From assembly GCF_020297055.1 (NCBI RefSeq), contig NZ_JAIXCQ010000003.1:370327-426821 (forward strand): a DNA stretch of 56,495 bases. The letters run 5' to 3'. The DNA comes from Isoptericola luteus. Its GTDB lineage: Bacteria; Actinomycetota; Actinomycetes; Actinomycetales; Cellulomonadaceae. Each line of letters begins with the position of its first letter. Position 1 is the first letter of the stretch. Shown in pieces: positions 19,811-29,114 of this stretch. Position numbers and translations under genes: made by a program. Below the pieces are notes generated by a model. It saw only the letters and a list, made by a program, of their open reading frames with translations. It ran no database searches and was not told the DNA's origin.

Positions 19811-20535
19811 GACGCCTCCTCGGCCAGGAGACCGGCGACGAGCAGGTCCCGCTCGGTGGTGATCTTCATGGCGGCGTCCGCGCCGGGGACGACGTGCACC
19901 GGCAGCCCGAGCGCCTCGACCAGGCCGGCGTCGTCGGTGGCGGCGAGGTGCTCCGCCGCCGCGCGGGCCCGCCCCTCGGCGTGCGCCCGGTCCAGGACGG
20001 CGCGCTCGAAGCCCTGGGGCGTCTGCACGACGCGCAGCAGCGACCGGTCCGGCGTCTCGACGACCTTCTCGGCGCCGCCCGCGTCGTCGGGAGCCCGTGG
20101 CGCGACGCGCTTGACGGTGTCCACGACGGGGAGGCCTGGCACCACGGCCGCGTGCCCCGCGCGCACCGCCGTGACGACGCGGCGCACGAGCTCGGGCGGC
20201 GCCAGCGGCCGGGCGGCGTCGTGCACGAGGACGACGTCATCGTCGGGCCCTGCGAGCCGCAGGCCGGCCGCCACGGACGCCTGGCGCGTCGCCCCGCCCT
20301 CGACCACGCGCGTCGGCAGACCGAGCTCCGGATCGCCTGCCAGGATCTCGCCCACGACGTCGGCCAGACCGGCCGGGCACGTCACGACGAGACGGTCGAC
20401 CATCCCGGACGCCGCGAGGCGGCGCGCGGCATGCAGCACGAGCGGGAAGCCCCCGAGGTCGACGAGCGCCTTCGGCACGTCGCGGCCGAGCCGCGTGCCG
20501 GACCCGGCGGCGGTGAGGATCGCGAGCGTCGTCAT
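19807..20535 (-). CDS. ispD: 2-C-methyl-D-erythritol 4-phosphate cytidylyltransferase
   Basis: A 242-residue nucleotidyltransferase that attaches CMP to methylerythritol phosphate. The N-terminal [18 protein letters not shown] loop binds [14 protein letters not shown] is the central motif, and VDTVKR and [11 protein letters not shown] are conserved. The ATG at 20535 gives the usual MTTLAIL start. It overlaps ispF by 4 bp, and carD lies upstream on the same strand, the standard actinobacterial carD-ispD-ispF order. Confidence 0.97.
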   Translation of the reverse strand: MTTLAILTAAGSGTRLGRDVPKALVDLGGFPLVLHAARRLAASGMVDRLVVTCPAGLADVVGEILAGDPELGLPTRVVEGGATRQASVAAGLRLAGPDDDVVLVHDAARPLAPPELVRRVVTAVRAGHAAVVPGLPVVDTVKRVAPRAPDDAGGAEKVVETPDRSLLRVVQTPQGFERAVLDRAHAEGRARAAAEHLAATDDAGLVEALGLPVHVVPGADAAMKITTERDLLVAGLLAEEAS

Positions 20536-20616
20536 CGGGCGGTGACCTTCATCGGCGGGGACCTCCGGGCGTCGTGAGGGGCTCGGGGTGTCGTGGGGAT
20601 CCCCGGTGCACACGAG

Positions 20617-20650
20617 TGTCGCCGCGCACCAGGCTCGGTGCGCGGCGACA
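20617..20650 (-). terminator. Hairpin downstream of carD
   Basis: TGTCGCCGCGCACC and GGTGCGCGGCGACA form a perfect 14-bp stem with a 6-nt loop in the carD-ispD gap. It may terminate or attenuate carD transcripts before ispD. Confidence 0.65.
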
Positions 20651-20676
20651 GTCGTTCGTTCGGTGTGACGGGCGCG

Positions 20677-21159
20677 TCAGGAGGCGAGGACCTCGTCGAT
20701 GATCGCGCCGGCCTTCTCCTCGTCGACGCCCTCGGCGAGCGCGACCTCGGACTCGAGGATCTGGCGCGCCTTGGCCAGCATGCGCTTCTCGCCGGCGGAC
20801 AGACCACGGTCCGCGTCCCGCCGCGAGAGGTCGCGCACGACCTCGCCGACCTTGATCACGTCGCCCGATGCGAGCTTCTCGAGGTTCGCCTTGTAGCGGC
20901 GCGACCAGTTGGTGGGCTCCTCGGTGTACGGTGCGCGCAGCACCTCGAAGACCCGGTCGAGTCCCTGCTGGTCGACCACGTCGCGCACGCCGACGAGGTC
21001 GACGTTCTCTGCCGGGACCTCGATGGTCAGGTCACCCTGGGCGACCTTGAGCTTGAGGTACATCTTCTCTTCGCCACGGATCTTGCGCGTCTTGATCTCC
21101 TCGATCAGCGCGGCCCCGTGATGCGGGTAGACAACCGTCTCGCCTACTGTGAACGTCAT
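20677..21159 (-). CDS. carD: CarD family RNA polymerase-binding regulator
   Basis: A 160-residue essential-type transcription factor. The N-terminal CarD/TRCF Tudor-like domain ([20 protein letters not shown] through about residue 55) contacts the RNA polymerase beta lobe, and the helical C-terminal domain stabilises open promoter complexes, notably at rRNA promoters. Length matches mycobacterial CarD. The ATG at 21159 follows an AAAGGGG-like ribosome site. It is divergent from a lipoprotein gene and precedes ispD-ispF. Confidence 0.96.
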   Translation of the reverse strand: MTFTVGETVVYPHHGAALIEEIKTRKIRGEEKMYLKLKVAQGDLTIEVPAENVDLVGVRDVVDQQGLDRVFEVLRAPYTEEPTNWSRRYKANLEKLASGDVIKVGEVVRDLSRRDADRGLSAGEKRMLAKARQILESEVALAEGVDEEKAGAIIDEVLAS

Positions 21160-21187
21160 CTGCAGATGTCCCCTTTCCCAGTCGCCA

Positions 21188-21210
21188 ATCTTAGCACGTG
21201 GGACTGTCAA
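21188..21210 (-). promoter_or_regulatory. Possible carD promoter (extended -10)
   Basis: On the minus strand TGCTAAGAT (21196-21188) resembles an extended -10. A TTGACA (21210-21205) lies only 11 bp away, too close for a standard -35, so these may belong to overlapping signals. The leader would be about 22 nt. Confidence 0.4.
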
Positions 21211-21408
21211 CCCCCTGTGCCCGGACTCGCTCCGACCACCCGTGTCGACCATGTTTTCGCAGGTCACAGGCCTATGGTCTCGTCCTGGTCGGGTCGCACG
21301 CGGAGCATCGGTAGGATGTGCCGGGGCCCTCTGCGGCTCCGACCTCGACTGTCCCGTGTGCGCGCTGTGAAGCCCCCGCGCCCGGTCACGCCTCGCGAAG
21401 GAGAGCAC

Positions 21409-21885
21409 GTGTCCCGCTCCACCCGTCCCGCACGTACCGCCGTCGCCGCCGCGAGCCTCGCGGCGGGCGCCCTGCTGCTGGCCGCCTGCGCTCCCGTGAC
21501 GACGACCCTGCCGTACTCCCCCTCCGACGGCGCGCGGGTGAACCTGAACGACGCCGTCCGGGGCCTCAACCTCATGGTCGTGTCCGAGGGCGACGGCGCC
21601 CCGGGCACCGTCTACGGTGCGCTCTCCAACGGCTCTGCCGAGGTCGTCGACTTCGTCCTGACGGCGGAGGGCGCCGCGCCGCTGTCCGTGTCCGTCCCCG
21701 CCGGCGGGACCGTCTACCTGGGCGAGGACGAGGCCGTCGACTCCACGATCGACGCCGTCGACGCCATGGCGGGCGAGAGCGTGGAGTCGACGCTGTCCGG
21801 CGCGGGCATCGTGGAGTCGTTCTCCATGCAGGTCTTCGACGGGACGCTGCCCGAGTACGCCACGGCTGGTCCCACCGGGTCCTGA
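21409..21885 (+). CDS. Small lipoprotein of unknown function
   Basis: A 158-residue secreted lipoprotein. The signal peptide has an Arg-rich n-region, an Ala/Leu h-region and lipobox LLAAC near residue 25. The mature part is beta-rich, with an [17 protein letters not shown] start and [13 protein letters not shown], reminiscent of the fold of periplasmic copper-chaperone-like proteins, but the Met/His copper motif is not evident. AAGGAG 6-11 bases before GTG 21409 decides the start. A possible -10 (TAGGAT) lies at 21312-21317. Function unknown. Confidence 0.82.
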   Translation: MSRSTRPARTAVAAASLAAGALLLAACAPVTTTLPYSPSDGARVNLNDAVRGLNLMVVSEGDGAPGTVYGALSNGSAEVVDFVLTAEGAAPLSVSVPAGGTVYLGEDEAVDSTIDAVDAMAGESVESTLSGAGIVESFSMQVFDGTLPEYATAGPTGS

Positions 21886-21951
21886 CGCCGGCGGGCCGGG
21901 TCCCGAATCCCCGACGCCCGCGCGCACCACGACCGCGCCGAGCGCGTACCA

Positions 21952-21988
21952 CGAGAGGACGGACCGCCCTCGGCGGTCCGTCCTCTCG
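21952..21988. terminator. Bidirectional terminator between the lipoprotein gene and pstB
   Basis: Perfect 17-bp arms (21952-21968 and 21972-21988) with a 3-nt CTC loop lie between two converging genes. Confidence 0.85.
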
Positions 21989-22016
21989 CACTCCCGCTGG
22001 GCTCCCCAGCCCGACG

Positions 22017-22796
22017 TCACCCGAAGCGGCCGGAGACGTAGTCCTCCGTCGACTTCTGGGCGGGCGAGGAGAAGATCGTCGAGGTCTCGTCCATCTCGAT
22101 GAGGCGCCCGGGCTTGCCCGTGCCTGCGATGTTGAAGAACGCCGTCCGGTCGCTCACCCGCGCCGCCTGCTGCATGTTGTGCGTGACGATGACGATCGTG
22201 TAGTCCTGCTTGAGCTCCCCGATGAGGTCCTCGATGGCGAGGGTGGAAATCGGGTCGAGCGCCGAGCAGGGCTCGTCCATGAGCAGGACCTGCGGCTTGA
22301 CCGCGATCGCGCGGGCGATGCAGAGCCGCTGCTGCTGGCCGCCCGAGAGCCCGGAGCCCGGCTTGTCGAGCCGGTCCTTGACCTCGTTCCACAGGTTCGC
22401 CCCGCGCAGCGAGCCCTCCACCAGCTCCTCGGCGTCCGACCGGCTGATCCGCCGGTTGTTGAGCTTGACCCCGGCGAGCACGTTGTCGCGGATCGACATC
22501 GTGGGGAACGGGTTCGGCCGCTGGAACACCATGCCGACGTTCCGGCGCACCGCGACCGGGTCGACGTCGGGGCCGTACAGGTCGACGCCCTCCATCTCGA
22601 CCGTGCCCTCGACGGCCGCGCCGGGGATCACCTCGTGCATCCGGTTGAGGGTGCGCAGGAACGTCGACTTGCCGCAGCCGGACGGGCCGATGAACGCCGT
22701 CACCGACTGCGGGTCGATCGTCATCGTCACGTCCTGCACGGCGAGGAAGTCGCCGTAGTAGATGTTGAGGTCCTTCACGTCGATGCGCTGAGCCAT
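22017..22796 (-). CDS. pstB: Phosphate ABC transporter ATPase
   Basis: A 259-residue ATPase energising high-affinity phosphate import. Walker A is GPSGCGKST (near residue 37), Q-loop [10 protein letters not shown], signature LSGGQQQRL, Walker [14 protein letters not shown], His loop IVTHNMQQA, all intact. The PNPFP insertion and RTLNRMHEV are typical of PstB. It is the last gene of the pstSCAB run; 46 bp separate it from pstA. Confidence 0.98.
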   Translation of the reverse strand: MAQRIDVKDLNIYYGDFLAVQDVTMTIDPQSVTAFIGPSGCGKSTFLRTLNRMHEVIPGAAVEGTVEMEGVDLYGPDVDPVAVRRNVGMVFQRPNPFPTMSIRDNVLAGVKLNNRRISRSDAEELVEGSLRGANLWNEVKDRLDKPGSGLSGGQQQRLCIARAIAVKPQVLLMDEPCSALDPISTLAIEDLIGELKQDYTIVIVTHNMQQAARVSDRTAFFNIAGTGKPGRLIEMDETSTIFSSPAQKSTEDYVSGRFG

Positions 22797-22842
22797 CTTT
22801 GTTCCTTCGTTCGAGCTGCGGGTGGCGAGGCGGGTCTGCGCG

Positions 22843-23802
22843 TCAGCGCAGCTTCGGGGAGAACCAGCGGTTCACGAGCCGGCCGGCCAGGTTCAGGACG
22901 AGCACGATCACGATGAGCACGAGCGCCGCGCCCCACCCGTTCTGGATCGCGATGTCAGGGACGCAGGTGGCTGACTCGCCGCCGGGGCAGGTCGCCAGGC
23001 CCTGGCTGTACTGCCGGTAGGCGAAGACCGGCAGCGTCATCATCCGGCCCTCGAACGGGTCGAAGTTGATCGAGTCGGTGACGCCCACGGTGACGAGCAG
23101 CGGCGCCGTCTCGCCGATCACGCGGGCGACGGCGAGCAGGATGCCCGTCGTCAGGCCCGCCACCGACGTGCGCAGCACGACCTTGACGATCGTCAGCCAC
23201 TTGGGCACGCCCAGGGCGTACGACGCCTCGCGCAGCTCGTTGGGCACGAGCTTGAGCATCTCCTCGCAGGAGCGCACCACGACCGGGATCATGAGCACCG
23301 AGAGCGCCACCGCGCCGATGAGCCCGATGCGCACCCCCGGCCCGAGGATCAGCGTGAACAGCGCGACGGCGAACAGGCCGGCGACGATCGACGGGATGCC
23401 CGTCATGACGTCGACGAAGAACGTCACCGCCCGCGCCAGCGCGCCCCTGCCGTACTCCACGAGGTAGATGGCGGTCAGCAGGCCGATCGGCACGGAGATC
23501 ACGGTGGCGAGCGCCGTGATGACCAGCGTGCCGGCGATGGCGTGGTAGATGCCGCCGCTCGGGTCGCCGCCGAAGATGTTGCGCATGGACAACGTGAGGA
23601 AGTCCAGGCTGATGCGCCCGAAGCCGCTGCTCAGCACCGTCCACACCAGCGAGACCAGGGGCACCATGGCGACGGCGAAGGCACCCCAGATCAGGATCCG
23701 CATCGTGCGGTCGACCCGCCGGCGCCTCGGGTCCGCGGCGGTCAGCAGGGCCCGGGTCAGCTCGGTGGCGTCGGCCGAGGCGGCTGCGGTGGTCGTGGTC
23801 AT
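22843..23802 (-). CDS. pstA: Phosphate ABC transporter permease A
   Basis: A 319-residue inner-membrane permease with six predicted membrane helices. The EAA cytoplasmic loop is seen as [22 protein letters not shown] and a [10 protein letters not shown] segment is characteristic of PstA/PstC. Its start ATG shares one base with the pstC stop (TGATG), so the two are translationally coupled. An extracytoplasmic insertion near the C-terminus (CPGGESATC) has two Cys that could form a disulfide. Confidence 0.96.
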   Translation of the reverse strand: MTTTTAAASADATELTRALLTAADPRRRRVDRTMRILIWGAFAVAMVPLVSLVWTVLSSGFGRISLDFLTLSMRNIFGGDPSGGIYHAIAGTLVITALATVISVPIGLLTAIYLVEYGRGALARAVTFFVDVMTGIPSIVAGLFAVALFTLILGPGVRIGLIGAVALSVLMIPVVVRSCEEMLKLVPNELREASYALGVPKWLTIVKVVLRTSVAGLTTGILLAVARVIGETAPLLVTVGVTDSINFDPFEGRMMTLPVFAYRQYSQGLATCPGGESATCVPDIAIQNGWGAALVLIVIVLVLNLAGRLVNRWFSPKLR

Positions 23803-24794
23803 CAGTTGGCCCCCGAGAATTCCTTGCGCCGCGCCACGATCGCGCGCGCGCCCATGTTGACGGCCAGCGTGATGACGAACAGCACGAGGCCGGTGGCCAC
23901 CAGCGTGTTCACCGCGAGTCCGCTGGCCTCCGGGAAGTCGGCGGCGATGTACGCGGCGATCGTCTGGTGCTGGGCGCTGGTCAGGATCTTGAACGAGTAG
24001 AGGAACCCGGGCGAGAGGATCATCAGCACGGCCATCGTCTCGCCGAGCGCGCGGCCCAGGCCGAGCATCGCCGCCGAGATGACGCCCGAGCGCCCGAACG
24101 GCAGCACCGCGGTCCGCACGACCTCCCAGCGGGTCGCCCCGAGGGCGAGCGCCGCCTCCTCGTGGAGCTTCGGCGTCTGGAGGAACACCTCGCGGGACAC
24201 CGCGGTGATGATCGGCAGGATCATCACCGCGAGCACCACCGAGACCGTGGCGAGCACGCGCGACGTCGGCGAGACGGTCCCTGCGAACAGCGGGAACCAG
24301 CCGAGCACCTGGCCCAGCCACTCCCACACCGGCAGGACCGCCGGGCCTAGCACGAAGATGCCCCACAGGCCGTAGATGACCGAGGGGACCGCGGCCAGCA
24401 GGTCCACCAGGTAGCCGAGCACCTGGGCCAGCTTCGGGGGCGCGTAGTGCGAGATGAACAGCGCGATCCCCATCGCGACCGGCGTGGCCAGGGCGAGGGC
24501 GAGCGCCGCGGCGAGCAGCGTGCCGAACACCAGCGGGCCGACGTAGGCCAGCAGCGACGTGTCGGCCGGGTAGCGCGGCACGGAGGCGGCGAGGTCGTCC
24601 TCGCTCGCCGTCAGCGCCGGCCACGCCTGCACCAGCAAGAACAGCGCGACGGCCGCGAGCACCGCCAGCATCAGTACGCCGGACCCGACGGCGATCCATC
24701 GGAACGCACGGTTGAAGCCCCGGTCGGTCGTCCGACGACGGGTGCGTCGTCGCGCCGGAGCCTGGACAGGCGGCCCGCTGGCGGTGGTGGTCAC
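23802..24794 (-). CDS. pstC: Phosphate ABC transporter permease C
   Basis: A 330-residue permease partner of PstA. A basic N-terminal cytoplasmic segment is followed by six hydrophobic helices. AVPSVIYGLWGIFVLGP and the EAA loop HEEAALALGATRWEVVRTAVL are conserved. GTG at 24794 is chosen because GAGGAGC lies a few bases upstream; the longer frame is Pro/Ser-rich and non-conserved. Between it and pstS is a 129-bp gap. Confidence 0.95.
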   Translation of the reverse strand: MTTTASGPPVQAPARRRTRRRTTDRGFNRAFRWIAVGSGVLMLAVLAAVALFLLVQAWPALTASEDDLAASVPRYPADTSLLAYVGPLVFGTLLAAALALALATPVAMGIALFISHYAPPKLAQVLGYLVDLLAAVPSVIYGLWGIFVLGPAVLPVWEWLGQVLGWFPLFAGTVSPTSRVLATVSVVLAVMILPIITAVSREVFLQTPKLHEEAALALGATRWEVVRTAVLPFGRSGVISAAMLGLGRALGETMAVLMILSPGFLYSFKILTSAQHQTIAAYIAADFPEASGLAVNTLVATGLVLFVITLAVNMGARAIVARRKEFSGAN

Positions 24795-24923
24795 TCGTGC
24801 TCCTCGTTGCTCGTCACGTAGGTGGTGCCGGGCCGGGCCCGACGGCGGCGCCGGTGACCGGCCGCTGCCCGTGGGCAGCGCGTCGGCCACCGGCGCCATG
24901 CCCGGTACTGTCCGGTGCTCCGG

Positions 24924-26036
24924 TCAGCCGGCGGCGATCGCCTCGATGGAGGGCATCACCGCGTCGCGGATGTCCGCGGACAGCGGGGCCGAGCCCGCGG
25001 CGTCGGCGGCGGCCTGCTGGCCCTCCTCGCTGGCGAGGTAGGTCATGAAGCCCTTGACCAGCTCGGCCGTGGCCTCGTCGGCGTAGGTACCGCAGGCGAG
25101 GGAGTAGGAGACCAGCACGATCGGGTACGTGCCGGCGATGTCGCGCTGCAGGTCGATCGCGTAGACGCCCTCGGAGGTGCCCTCGACGCGCGGCGACTGG
25201 GCCACGACCTCGGCAGCGGCCTCGGCGCTGTACGGCACGAAGTCGTCACCCACACCCACGGCGACCGTGCCCAGGCCGCTGACCTGGGAGGCGTCGGCGT
25301 AGGTGATGGCGCCCTCGCCGGACTGCGCGGCGCCGATGACGCCGGACGTACCCTGCGCGGACTCCTGGCCCTTGATCGGCCACACGCCCTCGGGCTCGTG
25401 CGGCCACTCGTCGGGAGCCACCGCGGACAGGTACTCCTGGAAGTTCTCGGTGGTGCCCGAGTCGTCCGAGCGGTGCACCACGGTGATGGCCGTCTGGGGC
25501 AGGTCGACGTCCGGGTTGTCGGCCGCGATCGCCTTGTCGTCCCAGGAGGTGATCGTGCCGTTGAAGATGTCGGCGATCACCTGGGGCTTGAGGTTGAGGG
25601 AGTCGACGCCCGGCAGGTTGAAGGCCACGGCGATCGGGCTCACGTAGCCGGGGAACTCGATGATGCCGCCCGGGCCGCACTGGGCCTCGGCCGCGGCCAG
25701 GTCCTCCTCCTCGAGCGCGGCGTCGGAACCGGCGAAGGCGTAGGTGCCGTCACCGAAGCCGGTGCGACCGCCGCCCGAACCGACCGGGTCGTAGTTGACG
25801 GTGACGTCGGGGTTCGCGCTCTGGAAGCCGGCACGCCAGGCCTCCATGGCGGACTCCTGCGACGAGGCTCCGCCACCGTTGAGCTCGCCGGACAGGGTCG
25901 ACCCGTCGGCCGCGTCCGTCGAGCCGGTGCCCTCGGCGCCGGCGGGCTCCGGGTCGGAACCGCACGCGGCGAGCGAGAGAGCGAGAGCGCCGACCGCGAC
26001 GGCAGATCCAGCACGGGTGAATCGGCTGAGCTTCAC
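24924..26036 (-). CDS. pstS: Phosphate-binding lipoprotein
   Basis: A 370-residue extracytoplasmic receptor. The signal peptide ends with lipobox SLAAC (Cys25). Phosphate-contact segments typical of PstS appear: GGGASSQ, FAGSDAALE, HRSDDSGTTENFQEYL and TSGVIGAAQ. The start is ambiguous: GTG 26036 (used here, conserved MKLSR-like start, GGAA upstream) or ATG 26048, four residues longer. A PHO-box-like repeat lies about 100 bp upstream, so induction under phosphate limitation by the adjacent RegX3/PhoP-type regulator is expected. Confidence 0.95.
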   Translation of the reverse strand: MKLSRFTRAGSAVAVGALALSLAACGSDPEPAGAEGTGSTDAADGSTLSGELNGGGASSQESAMEAWRAGFQSANPDVTVNYDPVGSGGGRTGFGDGTYAFAGSDAALEEEDLAAAEAQCGPGGIIEFPGYVSPIAVAFNLPGVDSLNLKPQVIADIFNGTITSWDDKAIAADNPDVDLPQTAITVVHRSDDSGTTENFQEYLSAVAPDEWPHEPEGVWPIKGQESAQGTSGVIGAAQSGEGAITYADASQVSGLGTVAVGVGDDFVPYSAEAAAEVVAQSPRVEGTSEGVYAIDLQRDIAGTYPIVLVSYSLACGTYADEATAELVKGFMTYLASEEGQQAAADAAGSAPLSADIRDAVMPSIEAIAAG

Positions 26037-26131
26037 GTGTCGTTCCATCCTGTTCACACGTTGGGTAACCCGGCGGCTGCCGGCTTCGTCTCGCACGCTA
26101 GGAGCCGAAGGTGGCCCGGCACCCAGGAGCA

Positions 26132-26149
26132 GGTGAACGACGAGTGAAC
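26132..26149 (-). promoter_or_regulatory. PHO box upstream of pstS
   Basis: On the minus strand GTTCACT-CGTC-GTTCACC forms two direct repeats with the 11-bp periodicity of actinobacterial PHO boxes (GTTCACC-type). It sits 96-113 bp before the pstS start. Confidence 0.8.
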
Positions 26150-26192
26150 AGTGGTCGGCGGCTGGTCACCTGGTGTCACGGTCAGATCACGA

Positions 26193-26235
26193 GAGCGTCC
26201 CTCGACCGGCCCGTCGGGCCGGTCGAGGGACGCTC
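26193..26235 (-). terminator. Strong terminator between regX3 and pstS
   Basis: Perfect 20-bp arms (26193-26212, 26216-26235) with a 3-nt loop lie 31 bp after the regX3 stop. It separates the two-component genes from the pst operon. Confidence 0.88.
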
Positions 26236-26266
26236 CCGTGCGAGTGCCGCCGTGAGACGGGGCGGG

Positions 26267-26986
26267 TCAGGCCTCGTCGTCCGCCAGCTTGTAGCCGAGG
26301 CCACGCACCGTCAGGAGCAGCTGCGGCGCCCCCGGGTCGGCCTCGATCTTCGACCGGATCCGCTTCACGTGAACGTCGAGCGTCTTGGTGTCGCCCACGT
26401 AGTCGGCACCCCAGACGCGGTCGATGAGCTGCCCCCGCGTGAGCACCCGGCCGGCGTTGCGCAGCAGCAGCTCGAGCAGGTCGAACTCCTTCAGCGGCAG
26501 GGACACCGGCTCCCCGCCGACGGCGACCGTGTGCCGCTCCACGTCCATCCGGACCGGGCCCACCTCCAGGACGGGCTCGCCGTCGTCGTCGTGCCGGGTC
26601 GCGGCACCGTCCCCGCCGGCCGACGGCCCGCGGCGCCGCATGACCGCCCGCATCCGCGCCAGCAGCTCACGGAACGAGTAGGGCTTGGTCACGTAGTCGT
26701 CGGCACCGAGCTCGAGGCCCACGACCTTGTCGATCTCCGAGTCCTTGGCGGTGAGCATGATGACGGGCACGTCGCCGCGCTGCCGCAGCTCGCGGCAGAC
26801 CTCCGTGCCGCTGAGGCCCGGGAGCATCAGGTCGAGGAGCACGAGGTCTGCCCCGCCGTCGTCGTACGCCGCCAGCGCGTCCACCCCGTTCGAGGCCTCC
26901 ACGACCTCGAAGCCCTCCCGGGTGAGCTGGTACGTCAGCGGGTCTCGGTACGACTCCTCGTCCTCGACCACCAGGATGCGCGTCAC
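26267..26986 (-). CDS. regX3: Phosphate response regulator (RegX3/PhoP type)
   Basis: A 239-residue OmpR-family regulator. The receiver domain carries the acidic pocket VVEDEE, phosphoacceptor Asp52 (LLDLMLPG), LTAKDSE and Lys in TKPYSF. The winged-helix C-terminus has ELLLRNAGRVLTRGQLI and DVHVKRIRSKIE, ending with RGLGYKL. GTG at 26986 has GAGGAGGT upstream and overlaps the sensor kinase stop by 4 bp (GTGA). Neighbours (pstSCAB, phoU) and PHO boxes support a phosphate-starvation role. The symbol could equally be phoP in Streptomyces usage. Confidence 0.93.
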   Translation of the reverse strand: MTRILVVEDEESYRDPLTYQLTREGFEVVEASNGVDALAAYDDGGADLVLLDLMLPGLSGTEVCRELRQRGDVPVIMLTAKDSEIDKVVGLELGADDYVTKPYSFRELLARMRAVMRRRGPSAGGDGAATRHDDDGEPVLEVGPVRMDVERHTVAVGGEPVSLPLKEFDLLELLLRNAGRVLTRGQLIDRVWGADYVGDTKTLDVHVKRIRSKIEADPGAPQLLLTVRGLGYKLADDEA

Positions 26987-28275
26987 GCGCCTACCTCCTC
27001 GTCGCTCGTGCTGCTGTGGTTCGTGCTGTGGGTGGTGCCGTCCTGGGCCGAGCCGTGCTGGGCCGAGCCGTCCTCGCGGGTGCCGGGCGCCGGTGCTGCC
27101 GGCGCCGCCGCGTCCGGCTCGGCCGGCAGGTCGTCCTCGTGCGACAGGTCCGCCGCCGGCAGGCGCAGGGTGAAGGTCGAGCCCTTGCCGGGCTCCGACC
27201 ACATCTGCACGTCCCCGCCGTGGTCCGCGGCGACGTGCTTCACGATGCTCAGCCCCAGCCCCGTGCCGCCGGTGTCGCGCGAGCGCGCCGGGTCGACGCG
27301 GTAGAAGCGCTCGAAGACACGGTCCTGCTCGTCCTCGGCGATCCCGATCCCCTGGTCCACGACGTCGATCTCGACGAGGCCGTCGCGCTCGCGCACCCCG
27401 ACGCCCACGCCCGTGTTCTCCGGCGAGTAGCTCACCGCGTTGTCGAGCAGGTTGCGGACGGCGGTGACGAGCAGGTTGTGGTCGCCGTACACGACGCAGT
27501 CCGCCCCGCCCCCGACGGCGATCGTGATGTTCTTCGCCTGCGCCGTCGTGCGCGCACGGTCGACCGCCTCGTCGACGACGGTCCGCACGTCGACCGCCGT
27601 CACCTGCTGCAGCGCCCCGGCGACCTGGAGCCGCGAGAGCTCGATGATCTCCTGGACGAGGGCCGAGAGGCGGGTCGCCTCGGCCTGCATCCGCTGCGTG
27701 AACCGGCGGACCGCGACGGGGTCGTCCGCGGCGTCCTGCACCGTCTCCGCGAGCAGCGCCAGCGCTCCGACGGGCGTCTTGAGCTCGTGCGACACGTTCA
27801 CCACGAAGTCACGCCGGATCGCCTCGACCCGGCGGGCCTCGGTGCGGTCCTCCGCGAGGACCAGCAGCATGTCCGGCCCCACCGTCGCGACCCGGACCTG
27901 CAGCAGGACCGTCCCGGACCCGATGGGGCCACGGGGCAGCTCCAGCTCCTCCTCGCGGATCACGCCGTCGCGGCGCACCAGACGCACCATGTCGATGATC
28001 GCGGGATGGACCAGGGCGTCGTTGCGCACCACGCCCAGCGCGTACGCCGGCGGCGACGCCCGCACCACCTCGTCGTCGGCGGCGAGCACGACCGCGGCCG
28101 AGCGCAGCACCGCGAGCACGCGCACCAGCCCCTCGTCCAGCTCGGGGGCCGGCGTCTCGGGTCTGCTGCGCAGCGCATGCTCGGAATAGCGGAAGGCCAG
28201 TGTCGCCACCACGCCCACCACGATGCCGAGGATGCCCGCGACGACCGCGGTGACGCCCGGGATGATTCCTTCCAC
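26983..28275 (-). CDS. senX3: Phosphate sensor histidine kinase (SenX3/PhoR type)
   Basis: A 430-residue kinase. One membrane helix (about 7-29) has almost no extracellular part, followed by a PAS-like region (50-150), HisKA with phospho-His163 in NVSHELKTP, and an HATPase domain with LLDNAVSYSP, DQGIGI and GTGLGLSIVKH. An Ala/Pro/Ser/His-rich tail of about 60 residues follows. Like SenX3/PhoR it probably senses phosphate through PhoU and the Pst transporter rather than directly. It is divergent from phoU and coupled to regX3 by a GTGA overlap. Confidence 0.94.
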   Translation of the reverse strand: MEGIIPGVTAVVAGILGIVVGVVATLAFRYSEHALRSRPETPAPELDEGLVRVLAVLRSAAVVLAADDEVVRASPPAYALGVVRNDALVHPAIIDMVRLVRRDGVIREEELELPRGPIGSGTVLLQVRVATVGPDMLLVLAEDRTEARRVEAIRRDFVVNVSHELKTPVGALALLAETVQDAADDPVAVRRFTQRMQAEATRLSALVQEIIELSRLQVAGALQQVTAVDVRTVVDEAVDRARTTAQAKNITIAVGGGADCVVYGDHNLLVTAVRNLLDNAVSYSPENTGVGVGVRERDGLVEIDVVDQGIGIAEDEQDRVFERFYRVDPARSRDTGGTGLGLSIVKHVAADHGGDVQMWSEPGKGSTFTLRLPAADLSHEDDLPAEPDAAAPAAPAPGTREDGSAQHGSAQDGTTHSTNHSSTSDEEVGA

Positions 28276-28346
28276 ACCTCAGGGTAGGCGGACGCCGGCG
28301 CCCGAACCGACGGGAACCCGAACTGCTCAGCGACCCGTCGCCGACT

Positions 28347-28375
28347 GTTCATCTGCGGGGTCCACGGAGTTCACC
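28347..28375 (+). promoter_or_regulatory. PHO-box-like repeats upstream of phoU
   Basis: GTTCATC (28347-28353) and GTTCACC (28369-28375) are direct repeats 22 bp apart, twice the 11-bp PHO-box period. Two further GTCCA half-matches at about 11-bp steps follow. It lies in the senX3-phoU divergent region and could serve either gene. Confidence 0.55.
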
Positions 28376-28444
28376 TGGGCGTCCATCCGCCGTCCACGGC
28401 ACGTGGGAGCGTGCGAAGGACCCACTTCCCCGAGAGGAACATCC

Positions 28445-29110
28445 ATGCGAGAGATCTTCGAGGCCGAGCTGCAGCAGGTCGGTGACGACCTCATCGAGAT
28501 GAGCCGGCTCGTCGAGGCCGCGATCACCAAGGCCGGCACCGCCCTGCTCGAGTCCGACCACCAGCTCGCGCAGACGGTGATCGAGGCCGACCACGCCATC
28601 GACCGGCTGGAGAGCGAGCTCGACGAGCGGTGCGTGCACCTGCTGGCCCAGCAGGCCCCGGTCGCGACCGACCTGCGCGTCGTCATCAGCGCGCTGCGCA
28701 TCTCCGCGACGCTGGAGCGGATGGGCGACCTCGCCCGGCACGTCGCCCAGGTCGCGCGCGGCCGCTACCCGAACCAGGCCGTGCCCGGCCCTGCGCGGGA
28801 GACGTTCGTGAAGATGAACGACGCCGCCGTGCACGTGGCCCAGCAGGTGACCGCGCTGCTCGCGACACGTGACGTCGCGCTGGCCGCCGAGGTCGAGCAG
28901 GACGACGACCTGCTCGACGCCCTGCACCAGGACACGTTCGCCGCGATGCTGACGCCGGGCTGGCCCGGCACGCCGCAGCAGACCATCGACGTCACCCTGC
29001 TCGGTCGGTACTACGAGCGCTTCGGCGACCACGGCGTCTCCGTCGCCCGCCGCATCACGTTCCTGGTCACGGGCGACTTCGAGCCGGAGCACGTCCGCTC
29101 CGGCGCCTGA
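28445..29110 (+). CDS. phoU: Phosphate signalling protein PhoU
   Basis: A 221-residue protein made of two PhoU three-helix repeats, each with the E/D-rich metal-binding pattern (IEADHAIDRLESELDERC and the second-half QDDDLLDALHQ). It links the Pst transporter to the histidine kinase, holding the Pho response off when phosphate is plentiful. The ATG at 28445 follows GAGAGGAA; upstream in-frame sequence is non-conserved. It is on the opposite strand from senX3 with a PHO-box-like array between them. Confidence 0.95.
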   Translation: MREIFEAELQQVGDDLIEMSRLVEAAITKAGTALLESDHQLAQTVIEADHAIDRLESELDERCVHLLAQQAPVATDLRVVISALRISATLERMGDLARHVAQVARGRYPNQAVPGPARETFVKMNDAAVHVAQQVTALLATRDVALAAEVEQDDDLLDALHQDTFAAMLTPGWPGTPQQTIDVTLLGRYYERFGDHGVSVARRITFLVTGDFEPEHVRSGA

Positions 29111-29114
29111 GCTC

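Noticed and set aside
16406-20545. 1379-codon open frame on the plus strand
   Set aside because: It is mostly Arg/Pro/Gly/Ala/His-rich shadow sequence crossing several well-supported genes on both strands; this is usual at high GC content.
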